From NCBI RefSeq assembly GCF_004331435.1, contig NZ_SJKA01000001.1, positions 744,001 through 808,000 of the forward strand: a stretch of DNA of 64,000 nt, given 5' to 3'. The translations under genes and the position numbers were made by a program. This DNA is from Kribbella sindirgiensis. Lineage in GTDB: Bacteria > Actinomycetota > Actinomycetes > Propionibacteriales > Kribbellaceae. Below the pieces are notes generated by a model. The model made no database searches. It saw nothing but the letters and a program-made list of their open reading frames with translations, and was not told where the DNA came from. Shown one piece after another: positions 42,967-51,303 of the stretch (position 1 is the first letter of the stretch; each line of letters begins with the position of its first letter).

Positions 42967-44695
42967 CCGTGTGCAGGCCGGTCGCGCCGTCCGGGGCGGG
43001 CGGTGCCGAGGACTCGACCTGTGGATTGCCCTTCGCGTCGAACGCCCGTACCTGCAGCACATGCGTGCCGCGCGACGCGTCCCACGGCCAGTGCCACTGC
43101 CGCCAGGTGTCGATCGACGGGTCGGCCGCCAGGGTGGCTTGTTGCCAAGGGCCCCCATCGACGCGGACCTCGACCTTCGACACTCCGACATGCTGGTCCC
43201 AGGCCACGCCGGCGACGGTCACGCGTCCCGGTTCGACGTTCTTCCCCAGTGGAGTGTCGATCCGCGACGACAGCTTGATCGGGCCGAGCGCCGACCATCC
43301 GCGCGGTGTCCAGTACCCCTCGAACTGGTCGAACCGCGACACCTCGATGTCCACCAGCCACTTCGTCGCCGACACGTAGCCGTACAGCCCGGGTACGACG
43401 ATGCGCACCGGGAACCCGTGCTCCACCGGCAACGGCTCCCCGTTCATCGCGAACGCGAGCATCGCCTGCCGGTCGTCCAGGAGCGTTGGAAGCGGCGTAC
43501 CGGCGGTGAATCCGTCCTTCGACGTCGACTTGATCGCGTCGGCGTTCTTCGCCGGGCCGGCTTCCTCCAGGAGGTCCTTGAGCAGTACGCCGGACCACAA
43601 CGCGTTCCCGATCAGGTCGCCGCCGACCTCGTTGCTCACACAGGTGAGTGTGACCCACTTGTGGATGACCTGGCGTTTCAGTAGATCGTCGAAGGACAGG
43701 TTGAGCTCGCGGTCGACCATGCCGTGGACGCGGAGCTTCCAGTCCGCGGGCACGATCTGCGGCACCGAGAGCGCGGTGTCGATGCGGTAGAAGTCCTCGT
43801 TCGCCGTCGCCCACGGTACGGCGCCGGCGGCCTGGACGCCGGCGGGCGGGGCGAGGGTCGGCGGCTGCGGAAGGTTGAGCTGCTCGCGGGCATTCGCCAC
43901 CGCGGCGCGGTTCCCGCCGACGACCCTGCCCAGTGCGCCGATCGCGGCCGAGCCGATGGCGACACCGGCAGACAACTGCAGGAAGCCGCGGCGGCTGACC
44001 CCGTCGTCGGCGCTGTTTCCGTTGATTGTGGCGAGCAGCGGTTCGAGCCGGCGGCTGAACAGTCTCAGGATGATGAGCGCGGTGATTCCCGCGAGCGCCG
44101 ACGGGAGAAAGCCGGTTTGGCCCGAGTCGGCGCGTGTCGTCGCGGCGGCGACGGCGACACCGGACAGGGCGATCGTGATCAGTGCGCCCGCCCAGTAGCG
44201 TCGTACGGCGAGGATGCCGCCGACTGCGGCGAGGGCCGCGACGACGATCAGGATGCCCACTCGGAGCGCATCCTTGTCGTGGGTCCCGAACCAGGAGATG
44301 GCCAGGTCCTTCAGCCACGGGGGCACTCGGTCGATGAAGGCGGACCCGATCGCGACGACCGGCGTCTGCGCCGTACCGAGAATCCCTGCCGCCACACTCC
44401 CAACCGCCAGCCCCGCGAGCGCAGCAAGCACCCCGCCCACAGCACCACGCCACCGGATCGCCCGTGCCGCCGAGCCTGGTCCCACCGAGCCCGGTCCCTC
44501 GACTGCCGGTCCCCCGGCTGCCGGTCCGTTACCGCCGGATCCACCCGGCCCACTCGACTCACCGTCGAGCCCGCGCGTGCTCCCGCCCACGGCGGTGTCC
44601 GAATCGGGGGCGGTTGTGCTCCGGGTGGCGTAGGTGGGCCACTCGTCGGAGGTGCTCGTCGTGCCGGGTTCCGGCTGGTCCGAGGGTTGTTTCAC
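42947..44695 (-). CDS. Membrane-anchored molybdopterin oxidoreductase (sulfite-oxidase-like)
   Basis: A 582-aa protein: a Pro/Gly/Ser-rich first 80 residues, four to five membrane helices (about 80-220), a twin-arginine motif SRRGFLQL at 234-241 inside the chain, a Mo-co oxidoreductase domain with the molybdenum ligand Cys352 in TLTCVSNEVGGDLIG, and a C-terminal Mo-co dimerisation domain (VSKVEVRVDGGPWQQATL). Electron partner and substrate (sulfite or methionine sulfoxide-type) are not known. An actinobacterial YedY/SorA-like fusion with membrane part. Confidence 0.83.
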   Translation of the reverse strand: MKQPSDQPEPGTTSTSDEWPTYATRSTTAPDSDTAVGGSTRGLDGESSGPGGSGGNGPAAGGPAVEGPGSVGPGSAARAIRWRGAVGGVLAALAGLAVGSVAAGILGTAQTPVVAIGSAFIDRVPPWLKDLAISWFGTHDKDALRVGILIVVAALAAVGGILAVRRYWAGALITIALSGVAVAAATTRADSGQTGFLPSALAGITALIILRLFSRRLEPLLATINGNSADDGVSRRGFLQLSAGVAIGSAAIGALGRVVGGNRAAVANAREQLNLPQPPTLAPPAGVQAAGAVPWATANEDFYRIDTALSVPQIVPADWKLRVHGMVDRELNLSFDDLLKRQVIHKWVTLTCVSNEVGGDLIGNALWSGVLLKDLLEEAGPAKNADAIKSTSKDGFTAGTPLPTLLDDRQAMLAFAMNGEPLPVEHGFPVRIVVPGLYGYVSATKWLVDIEVSRFDQFEGYWTPRGWSALGPIKLSSRIDTPLGKNVEPGRVTVAGVAWDQHVGVSKVEVRVDGGPWQQATLAADPSIDTWRQWHWPWDASRGTHVLQVRAFDAKGNPQVESSAPPAPDGATGLHTVSVKVG

Positions 44696-44711
44696 TTCTC
44701 AACCATTGCGC

Positions 44712-44745
44712 GATGGGGCGCCCGACACCAGTCGGGCGCCCCATC
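44712..44745 (-). terminator. 15-bp hairpin after the MarR gene
   Basis: A perfect 15-bp stem (44712-44726 with 44731-44745) around a 4-base loop, 42 bases after the MarR stop and just before the start of the next minus-strand gene. No T-run follows, but such bare hairpins commonly end transcription in high-GC actinobacteria. Confidence 0.6.
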
Positions 44746-44786
44746 CGTTAGTCGCGGGTAATGCTCTTGTGTAGTTGTGAGGTTGG

Positions 44787-45338
44787 TCAGATCCGGTCGG
44801 GTGTGATGGGCCCGAGCCCCGGGCGGCCGTTCGGCCAGCGGCGGGCGTTGTCCCGCACTCGACGGAGCTTGCCGAGAACGACGTCCTGCTCGTCGGCCAA
44901 CTGGGACATCCAGAGGCTGTCGATCTCGAGCAGGTGGTCCGGCAGTGCGTCGCGCAGCCGCCGCTTTCCCTCCTCGGTCAGGACCGCGAACGAGCCGCGG
45001 GCGTCGTCGGGACAAGGCTCCCGGCGGACCAGTCCGAGGTTCTCGGCACGGTCGACCAGCCGGGTGATGCCGCCGGTGGTGACGGTCAACTCCCGGGCGA
45101 GGGAGGTAAGACGCTGCTTCTCCCCGGTGCTGCGGGCCAGCCGCAGCAACAGTTCGAACATTGCCATTTGCAGTCCACTGCGCTTCAGGGAATGACGCAT
45201 CAGGTGATCCAACTCGGCTGCTGCTTCTCGCAGCAGGCCGTAGGCCGTCAGTACGTCGCTTTCCCAGGGTTCGGCAGCGCGGGTGGGTTCTGCATCGGCG
45301 AGCGCTAGGGGCGAGCAAAGCGAAGGCGCGATGGTCAT
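44787..45338 (-). CDS. MarR-family regulator
   Basis: A 183-aa winged-helix protein. RLTSLARELTVTTGGITRLVDRAENLGLV is the DNA-binding helix-turn-helix and RRLRDALPDHLLEIDSLW the dimerisation helix. There is no transporter or enzyme directly divergent other than the ABC-2 operon 200 bases upstream, which is a reasonable target. A weak TAG-ctga-CTA element lies at 45352-45361, upstream of the start. Confidence 0.82.
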   Translation of the reverse strand: MTIAPSLCSPLALADAEPTRAAEPWESDVLTAYGLLREAAAELDHLMRHSLKRSGLQMAMFELLLRLARSTGEKQRLTSLARELTVTTGGITRLVDRAENLGLVRREPCPDDARGSFAVLTEEGKRRLRDALPDHLLEIDSLWMSQLADEQDVVLGKLRRVRDNARRWPNGRPGLGPITPDRI

Positions 45339-45535
45339 GCGCGGACTCTATTAGCTGACTAGGTCACTTCGCTACACGGGGTGACCCTTCGGCTACAGAT
45401 CGACCCAGAACCGCAAGACCCTGAGCGTAACCGGCCGACTGCGGACAGATCCGGTCTAGAACGGTGAATTTCAGACTGCGGCGACGCCGGATCGGTGGGA
45501 GGATGACCATTCTGCGCTCGCTGGGGAGGGTACGC

Positions 45536-46552
45536 ATGGCGGTGATCGAGGCGGCTGACCTGGTCAAGGAATTCAGCCGGCCGGCCGTGCTGGAGGGCCG
45601 GCTGCCACGACTGCGGGGCCTGTTCAGCACCAAACGCGACATCACCCGCGCGGTGAACGGGGTGAATTTCGAGGTCGAGCCCGGTGAGCTCGTCGGGTAC
45701 CTCGGACCGAACGGCGCCGGCAAGTCGACCACGATCAAGATGCTGACCGGGATCCTCACCCCGACGTCCGGGGTCTGCCGGGTCGCCGGGCTGGAGCCGT
45801 CCCGGGACCGCGCCCGGAACGCCCGCAACATCGGGGTCGTCTTCGGCCAGCGGACCCAGCTCTGGTACGACCTCCCGCTCCGCGACTCGTTCGAGGTCCT
45901 CTCAGACCTCTACAACCTCGACCGCACGACGTACCGCAAGCGCGTCGGTCTGTTCACCGAACTGCTGGACCTGTCCGCCTTCCTGGACACGCCGGTCCGC
46001 TCGCTGTCGCTCGGCCAGCGGATGCGGGGCGATCTGGTGGCCGCGATGCTGCACGAACCGTCGATCCTCTTCCTGGACGAGCCGACCGTCGGCCTGGACG
46101 TCGTCGCGAAGGCCCGGCTGACCGAGTTCATCGCCGAAACCAACCGGTCCGACGGGACGACGGTGGTGTTGACGACGCACGACATGGAAGACGTCGAGCG
46201 GCTCTGCCAACGGATCATCGTGATCGACTCGGGCACCGTCCTCTACGACGGCGACCTGTCGCGGTTGAAGGAACGCTTCATGCCGTACCGCTTCCTCGTC
46301 CTCACCCTTGCCGAGCGCAGCATCCGCCGGGTCGCGGACATCCCGTCCGCGACCGAGGTGGAGCCCAGCGCGGTCGGAACCGTCCTGCCGTACCCGGACC
46401 GCAGCGTCGTCCTGCGTTTCGACCCGCGGGAGGTCACCACGCCCGAGCTGATCGCGCGGGCGTCGCAGGTGTACCAGGTCGACGAGTTGTCGATCGTCGA
46501 TCCCCGGCTGACCGACGTGATCTCCCAGCTGTACGACGGATTGCTGACGTGA
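45536..46552 (+). CDS. ABC-2 type transporter ATP-binding protein
   Basis: A 338-aa ATPase of the NatA-like COG4586 group that pairs with two ABC-2 membrane proteins. P-loop GPNGAGKSTT, signature LSLGQRMRGDL (LSxGQ form), Walker B SILFLDEPTVGLD and a C-terminal accessory domain are all intact. ATG 45536 with GGGAGGG 7 bases upstream is preferred to the longer frame that starts in the promoter. It is the first gene of a three-gene operon; the exported substrate is unknown. Confidence 0.88.
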   Translation: MAVIEAADLVKEFSRPAVLEGRLPRLRGLFSTKRDITRAVNGVNFEVEPGELVGYLGPNGAGKSTTIKMLTGILTPTSGVCRVAGLEPSRDRARNARNIGVVFGQRTQLWYDLPLRDSFEVLSDLYNLDRTTYRKRVGLFTELLDLSAFLDTPVRSLSLGQRMRGDLVAAMLHEPSILFLDEPTVGLDVVAKARLTEFIAETNRSDGTTVVLTTHDMEDVERLCQRIIVIDSGTVLYDGDLSRLKERFMPYRFLVLTLAERSIRRVADIPSATEVEPSAVGTVLPYPDRSVVLRFDPREVTTPELIARASQVYQVDELSIVDPRLTDVISQLYDGLLT

Positions 46553-47355
46553 GCACGGCGGACCAGGTCAGGGCGTTCCGCGGGATGACCCGTGCCGGAA
46601 CCCGATCCGTCCTCATCTACCGAGGCGATCTGATCACCGGCGCGGTGGCCCTGGTGATCCAGGTCGTCCTGGCGATCGCGGTCTGGCGAATCGTCTACTC
46701 CGGACGCGGGCCGGTCGACGGCGTGGACGCCCGGACGGCGGTGGCGTACGCGGCGATCGCGGCGTGTCTCCAATCGGTTCTCCTTCCGTGGCAGTTCTCG
46801 ACGTTGCCGATGCGGATCCGCAACGGGCAGATCGCGACCGACCTGACCCGGCCGCTCGGTCTGATCTGGCAGGTCTTCGGCCAGAACCTCGGCGTACTGC
46901 TCGGCCGGCTCCCGCTCGGCGCGATCGGGCTCGCGGTCGCGGCGGTCCTCGGTGCGCTCACGCTGCCGCCGGGATGGGCAGCGGGTCTCCTTTCGCTGGT
47001 GGCGACGGTCGGTGGCGCCCTCGTCGCGATGCTGTGCAACCTGATCGTCTCGATGGTGACGTTCTGGACGTTCGAGGTCAGCGGGCCGTTGATGGTGTAC
47101 CGGTTCGGGAGCGCGTTCCTCTCCGGATCGTTGATCCCGTTGTGGTTCATGCCGGGGTGGTTGCGGGGCTCGGTCGAGTGGCTGCCGTTCCAGGCGCAGG
47201 TGTACACACCCGTGTCGATCTATCTCGGTCAGACCCGGGGCGGTCAGGCCCTCGCGCTGGTCGGCGTACAGCTGGTGTGGGTGGTCCTGTCGACAGTCCT
47301 CCTCGAACTGGTCTGGCGACGGGCGCGGTACCGGGTGGTGGTGCAGGGTGGCTGA
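46549..47355 (+). CDS. ABC-2 type transporter permease 1 (COG4587-like)
   Basis: A 268-aa six-helix membrane protein. It begins GTG inside the stop of the ATPase gene (GTGA overlap). Conserved blocks AYAAIAACLQSVLLPWQFST and MRIRNGQIATDLTRPLGLIWQVF identify the COG4587 permease that always travels with COG4586 and COG3694. Substrate unknown. Confidence 0.85.
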   Translation: MSTADQVRAFRGMTRAGTRSVLIYRGDLITGAVALVIQVVLAIAVWRIVYSGRGPVDGVDARTAVAYAAIAACLQSVLLPWQFSTLPMRIRNGQIATDLTRPLGLIWQVFGQNLGVLLGRLPLGAIGLAVAAVLGALTLPPGWAAGLLSLVATVGGALVAMLCNLIVSMVTFWTFEVSGPLMVYRFGSAFLSGSLIPLWFMPGWLRGSVEWLPFQAQVYTPVSIYLGQTRGGQALALVGVQLVWVVLSTVLLELVWRRARYRVVVQGG

Positions 47356-48157
47356 GCAGACCTGGCTGCGTCAGTACGTCGTCCTCGAACGCGCGGCGTT
47401 GCGGGCGCAGCTGCAGTACCGCGTGAACTTCTGGACCACTCTGATGGGCGGGGTCGCGTACCAGGGCACGCAGTTGCTGTTCCTCGGCGTACTCCTCGGG
47501 AAGTTCGGCCTGATCGGCGGCTGGGGGTTCTCTGCGGTCGCGTTCGTGTTCGCGATGCGGCTGGCGTCGCACGCCCTGTACGTCGTCCCGTTCGGGGCGC
47601 TGCGGTTGACCGACGAGATGGTCCGCGACGGTGAGTTCGACCGGGTCCTGTTGCGACCGGTGAACCCGTTCCTGCAACTGGTCACGCGGATGTTCCCGCT
47701 GATGTCGCTCGGGGACGCACTGCTCGGCTTCGGCGCGCTGGCCGTCTTCGGCTGGCAGGCACCCGTCGACTGGACTCCGGCGAAGATCGGCTACCTGATC
47801 CTCGCGGTCGTCGGCGGCGGCCTGGTCGAGACCGGCATCCAGACGTTCTTCTGCGGACTGTCCTTCGTCGCCACGTCCACCTTCTCCCTGCGCATCTTCG
47901 CCGACAGTTCGATCACCCAGTTCTCCGGCTACCCGCTGACCATGTTCGGCCGGGCGACCTTCTACGCGTTCTGCACGCTGTTCCCGATGGCGTTCATCTC
48001 CTTCCTGCCGGCGACAGTTCTGCTCGACCGCACCTCCGACGTCCCGCTCCCGACCTGGCTGACCACCCTCTCCCCGCTCGCCGGCGTCATCGTCTTCGTC
48101 CTCGGCTACACCTTCTTCACCAAGATGATGCCGAGATACACGAGCCCCGGGAGCTGA
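47348..48157 (+). CDS. ABC-2 type transporter permease 2 (COG3694-like)
   Basis: A 269-aa permease with six hydrophobic segments, matching the COG3694 half of the pair: LTDEMVRDGEFDRVLLRPVNPFL is the family block. GTG start overlaps the previous gene by 8 bases. It completes the ATPase-permease-permease set; such transporters export drugs or lipids in some bacteria. Confidence 0.85.
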   Translation: MAEQTWLRQYVVLERAALRAQLQYRVNFWTTLMGGVAYQGTQLLFLGVLLGKFGLIGGWGFSAVAFVFAMRLASHALYVVPFGALRLTDEMVRDGEFDRVLLRPVNPFLQLVTRMFPLMSLGDALLGFGALAVFGWQAPVDWTPAKIGYLILAVVGGGLVETGIQTFFCGLSFVATSTFSLRIFADSSITQFSGYPLTMFGRATFYAFCTLFPMAFISFLPATVLLDRTSDVPLPTWLTTLSPLAGVIVFVLGYTFFTKMMPRYTSPGS

Positions 48158-48249
48158 GCTTTCGGGCCTGTGGATAACTTCCGCGGCGGTCCGGCGATTT
48201 TTGCGAGCCTTGATCCGTGAGGTTGCCAACCTTCGGATCGGGGAGTCGG

Positions 48250-49026
48250 ATGAGCAAGGACAAGGACGAGAAGTCGCCGTACGGCGCTGGATTCATCGCG
48301 GCCTGCATCGTCGTCGGTGCGGTCCTGATCTGCGGGATCGTGATCATCTTCGCGGGCGGGGACCGCTCGGCCCACGCGATCGCCCCGGCCCAGCAGCCGG
48401 TCGAGGCCGCCTCGGTTCAGCCCACGGACGAGCCCGCCACCGCACCTGCCAGTGGGCCGGCACCGACGAACAGCCCCGAGCGGCAGACGGGTTCGTGCGG
48501 CCTTCCTGCCGGTGACCAGACCGTTCCCGCCGAGGCGCCGGCTGTCGACGGGTGGGAGGTCAGCCGGAAGGTCGTCGTACCGCGCTCCTCGACGTACGGA
48601 CCGGGCACGACCGACTCCGACGGGTTCCGGCACTGCTTCGCGCATTCGCCGACCGGCGCGGTGTACGCGGCGTACAGCGCGATCGCGGCGATCGCGGACC
48701 AGAGCAAGCTCGTGCCGACCGTCAAGAAGCTCATGGTTCCCGGGTCGGCGACCGACAGCCTGCTCCGCCAGGCCGCTGCGGGCGGGTCGTCGAGTGACGC
48801 CTCCACGGTCCAGGTCGTCGGCTACCGGGTCATCGCCGCCGAGCCGGATCGAGTGACCCTGATGCTCGCCATGCCCGTCGAGTCCGTGTACATGAGCGCC
48901 AACCTGACCCTCGTCTGGCACCAGGGCGACTGGCGACTCCAGCCACCCCCTCCCGGCGAGGCCGTCGGAGCCCCCTTCTCCCAGCACCGCGACCTGAGCG
49001 ACTTCGTGAAATGGAGTGGTATCTGA
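48250..49026 (+). CDS. Membrane-anchored extracytoplasmic protein of a TrbL-linked pair
   Basis: A 258-aa protein with one N-terminal membrane helix (AACIVVGAVLICGIVIIFAGG) preceded by Lys-rich cytoplasmic residues, then a Pro/Thr/Ala linker and an outside domain (YAAYSAIAAIADQSKLVPTVK). This pattern is found next to TrbL-like genes in actinobacterial conjugation-type loci (DUF8175-like). No enzyme motif visible. ATG 48250 has GGGGAG upstream. Its stop overlaps the following TrbL-like start (TGATG). Confidence 0.65.
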   Translation: MSKDKDEKSPYGAGFIAACIVVGAVLICGIVIIFAGGDRSAHAIAPAQQPVEAASVQPTDEPATAPASGPAPTNSPERQTGSCGLPAGDQTVPAEAPAVDGWEVSRKVVVPRSSTYGPGTTDSDGFRHCFAHSPTGAVYAAYSAIAAIADQSKLVPTVKKLMVPGSATDSLLRQAAAGGSSSDASTVQVVGYRVIAAEPDRVTLMLAMPVESVYMSANLTLVWHQGDWRLQPPPPGEAVGAPFSQHRDLSDFVKWSGI

Positions 49027-50375
49027 TGTGCTCCCCCATGGACATGAAGTGCCACGTCGTCGAAGGCGTCCAGTCGGCCGCCAGCAACTGGATCGCCAGC
49101 GCCAATCAGATCTCGACGGACTTCTTCTCGACGATCCTCAACTCACTGGCGACCTTCTGGGTCAAGCCGGAAACCCCGGTCTCACTCGCGACCAGCACCG
49201 ACGACGGCCACACCTGGACCGACAGCAAGACGGTCGCGTTCGTCCAGGGGCAGACCCTCAAGCTGACCCTCACGATCCTTGCCCTCGCGATCGTCATCGC
49301 CGGTATGCGGATGGCGTGGGAGCAACGGGCGAAGCCGGTCCAGGAGCTGCTCAAGGCGCTGCTGACCTTCATCGTCGTCTGCGGGGCCGGGACGGCCACG
49401 GTGCAACTGCTGATCGCCTGGTCGGACGCCTTCTCCCTGCAGGTCATCAACGCCGCCATCGGAGGCGAGGGCTTCGAGTCGACCATGAAGAACCTGCTGA
49501 CGAATCCGACCGAGCGCGGCGGCGGTGCGGGGATGACCTCACTCCTGATGCTGATCCTGATCGGCCAGGTCGCGGCGTGGTCGTCACTCATCCAGATCGT
49601 GCTGATGCTGATTCGATCGGCGATGCTGGTGTTGCTCGGTTCGACGCTGCCGCTCGCAGCCGCGGCGACCAACACCGAGGTCGGTAAGGCGTGGTTCAAG
49701 AAGTACTGCGCGTGGACCCTGGGGTTCATCGCCTACAAGCCTGCGGCGGCGCTCATCTACGCGGCCGCGATCAAGCTGAAGGACGACAAGATGCTCGGGG
49801 CGAGCACCGGGCTGATGCAGTCGCTCACCGCCTTGATGATGATGTTGCTCGCTGTTCTCGCCATGCCGGCATTGCTGCGCCTCGCGGTGCCGATCACCGC
49901 GGCTGTCGGGGGCGGGTCGGCCGGAATGGGCAGCACTGGCCCCGACACGGGTTCGTTGGCGTCGGGTGCGGTCAACGTCGGTTCGTCCGGTGGTGCTCGC
50001 GGGGGCAGTCTCAGCGCGGCCTCGTCGGGCGGTGGCGCCGGGGCTTCAGGGGCTGGGGCTGGTGGGGCTGGGGCTACTGGGGCTGTGACGGCTGGGGGGA
50101 AGACTGCGGGTGGGGCTGCGCTTGGGCCGGCGGGGGTTGCTGCGGCTGCGGCGAAGAAGGCTGCGGGGGCGTTTGCCGGGGCGGCGGCGCATTCGGCTGG
50201 TGAGGCGGGTGGTGGTAGTTCTGGGGCGTCGATGCCTCGGTCGAGTGGCAGTCGGTCAGGCGGCGGTCGCGCGAACAGCCGAAGCCCCGGCGGGCGGACC
50301 AGCCCGAGCCCAAGCCCTAAGGTCCCGGCCGGTTCCACAACCGGCGGAGACACCGGCCCCTCCGGCAACTGGTAG
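49026..50375 (+). CDS. TrbL/VirB6-like conjugative-transfer membrane protein
   Basis: A 449-aa polytopic protein: six or seven membrane segments between residues about 75 and 300, as in TrbL/VirB6 channel proteins of type IV secretion, then a 145-residue Gly/Ala/Ser/Thr tail of low complexity. It is paired with the preceding single-helix protein by a TGATG overlap. No VirB4, VirD4, relaxase or other transfer gene lies in the window, so the pair may be a relic or part of a scattered system. Confidence 0.7.
   Translation: MCSPMDMKCHVVEGVQSAASNWIASANQISTDFFSTILNSLATFWVKPETPVSLATSTDDGHTWTDSKTVAFVQGQTLKLTLTILALAIVIAGMRMAWEQRAKPVQELLKALLTFIVVCGAGTATVQLLIAWSDAFSLQVINAAIGGEGFESTMKNLLTNPTERGGGAGMTSLLMLILIGQVAAWSSLIQIVLMLIRSAMLVLLGSTLPLAAAATNTEVGKAWFKKYCAWTLGFIAYKPAAALIYAAAIKLKDDKMLGASTGLMQSLTALMMMLLAVLAMPALLRLAVPITAAVGGGSAGMGSTGPDTGSLASGAVNVGSSGGARGGSLSAASSGGGAGASGAGAGGAGATGAVTAGGKTAGGAALGPAGVAAAAAKKAAGAFAGAAAHSAGEAGGGSSGASMPRSSGSRSGGGRANSRSPGGRTSPSPSPKVPAGSTTGGDTGPSGNW
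50040..50099 (+). repeat. G-run-rich low-complexity coding repeat (possible G-quadruplex)
   Basis: Six GGGG runs separated by 2-5 bases, followed by a longer G-run, in a stretch that encodes only Gly, Ala, Ser, Thr and Val. Codons are mainly GGG and GCT, unlike the GGC/GCC usage elsewhere. The plus strand could fold into a G-quadruplex in DNA or mRNA. Confidence 0.6.
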
Positions 50376-50443
50376 CCAACTCAAGGACCATCGCGGGAAC
50401 CGGTCGTCAGGTCGCGGACCGGTGGGGGTGAAAGCATGCCGGC

Positions 50444-51229
50444 ATGGGGCTGGAGCGGATTGCGTTGATTTCGGATGTGCATGGGAATCTGACGGCGTTG
50501 GAGGCGGTGCTCGCGGATATCGAAGGGCGCGGGATCCAGCGGGTGTTCAATCTCGGGGACTACGTGGGGAAGGGGCCGCGAGGGCAGGCGGTCGTGGATC
50601 GTTGCCAGGAGGTCTGCGAGGTGAACATCCTCGGGAACTGGGACGACTTCCTGCCCGATCCCGAGCGTGCCGAGGACAGTGAAGGTCTGCGGTGGTGGAA
50701 GAACGAGCTCCGCGAGGACCAGTGGGCCTGGTTGCGGGGACTGCCGTTCTGCCACGACTTCCTGCTGAGCGGCCGGCAGGTGCGGCTGTTCCACGCCTCG
50801 TCGGCGGATGTTCATCACCGGATCGTGTTCGATCACGACGCGGAGCAGTACGCGAGCTTCTTCGAGAACACCCCGGCGACCGGAGACGGGCCGGTGCCGT
50901 CGATCGTCGGGTACGCCGACATTCACGACCCGTTCTACGAGGAGGACCGCGGGCGGACGCTCTTCAACACGGGCTCGGTCGGCAACAGTCTCGGTGACCC
51001 GACGCCGGGGTACGTGATCCTCGAAGGGGTGCTGGACTCACCCGATCCGGCGCCGTACTCGATCCAGTTCGTCCATGTCCCGTACGACGCGCACGCCGAG
51101 CTGGCGATCGCCCGGGAGCTCGGGATGCCGGAACTCGACGGCTACGAGGCCGAGATCATCCGCGGCGTCTACCGCACGACCTTCTACGCCGGCCGGGAGC
51201 CCCGGTACCACCGCCCGGCACTCAGGTGA
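50444..51229 (+). CDS. Metallophosphoesterase with altered C-terminal motif
   Basis: A 261-aa calcineurin-like phosphoesterase. LISDVHGNLTALEAVL (DxH), FNLGDYVGKGP (GDxxxxG) and NILGNWDDF (GNxx, Trp and Asp in place of His and Asp/Glu) are present; the usual GHTHxP motif is replaced by VGYADIHDPF. Loss of the GHTH histidines may change metal binding, so activity is uncertain. ATG 50444 is preceded by GGGGTGAAAGC, a weak ribosome-binding site. Confidence 0.75.
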   Translation: MGLERIALISDVHGNLTALEAVLADIEGRGIQRVFNLGDYVGKGPRGQAVVDRCQEVCEVNILGNWDDFLPDPERAEDSEGLRWWKNELREDQWAWLRGLPFCHDFLLSGRQVRLFHASSADVHHRIVFDHDAEQYASFFENTPATGDGPVPSIVGYADIHDPFYEEDRGRTLFNTGSVGNSLGDPTPGYVILEGVLDSPDPAPYSIQFVHVPYDAHAELAIARELGMPELDGYEAEIIRGVYRTTFYAGREPRYHRPALR

Positions 51230-51303
51230 TTGTCCCCAGGGTTTTCCACAGCTGTGTATTGGGTGCTGTCGGCAACAATCTGTTCACTTGCCGGTCACTT
51301 GAA

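Noticed and set aside
45350..45363. MarR operator TTAGCTGACTAGG upstream of the MarR gene
   Set aside because: Only three bases on each side are symmetric, which is too weak for an independent operator call.
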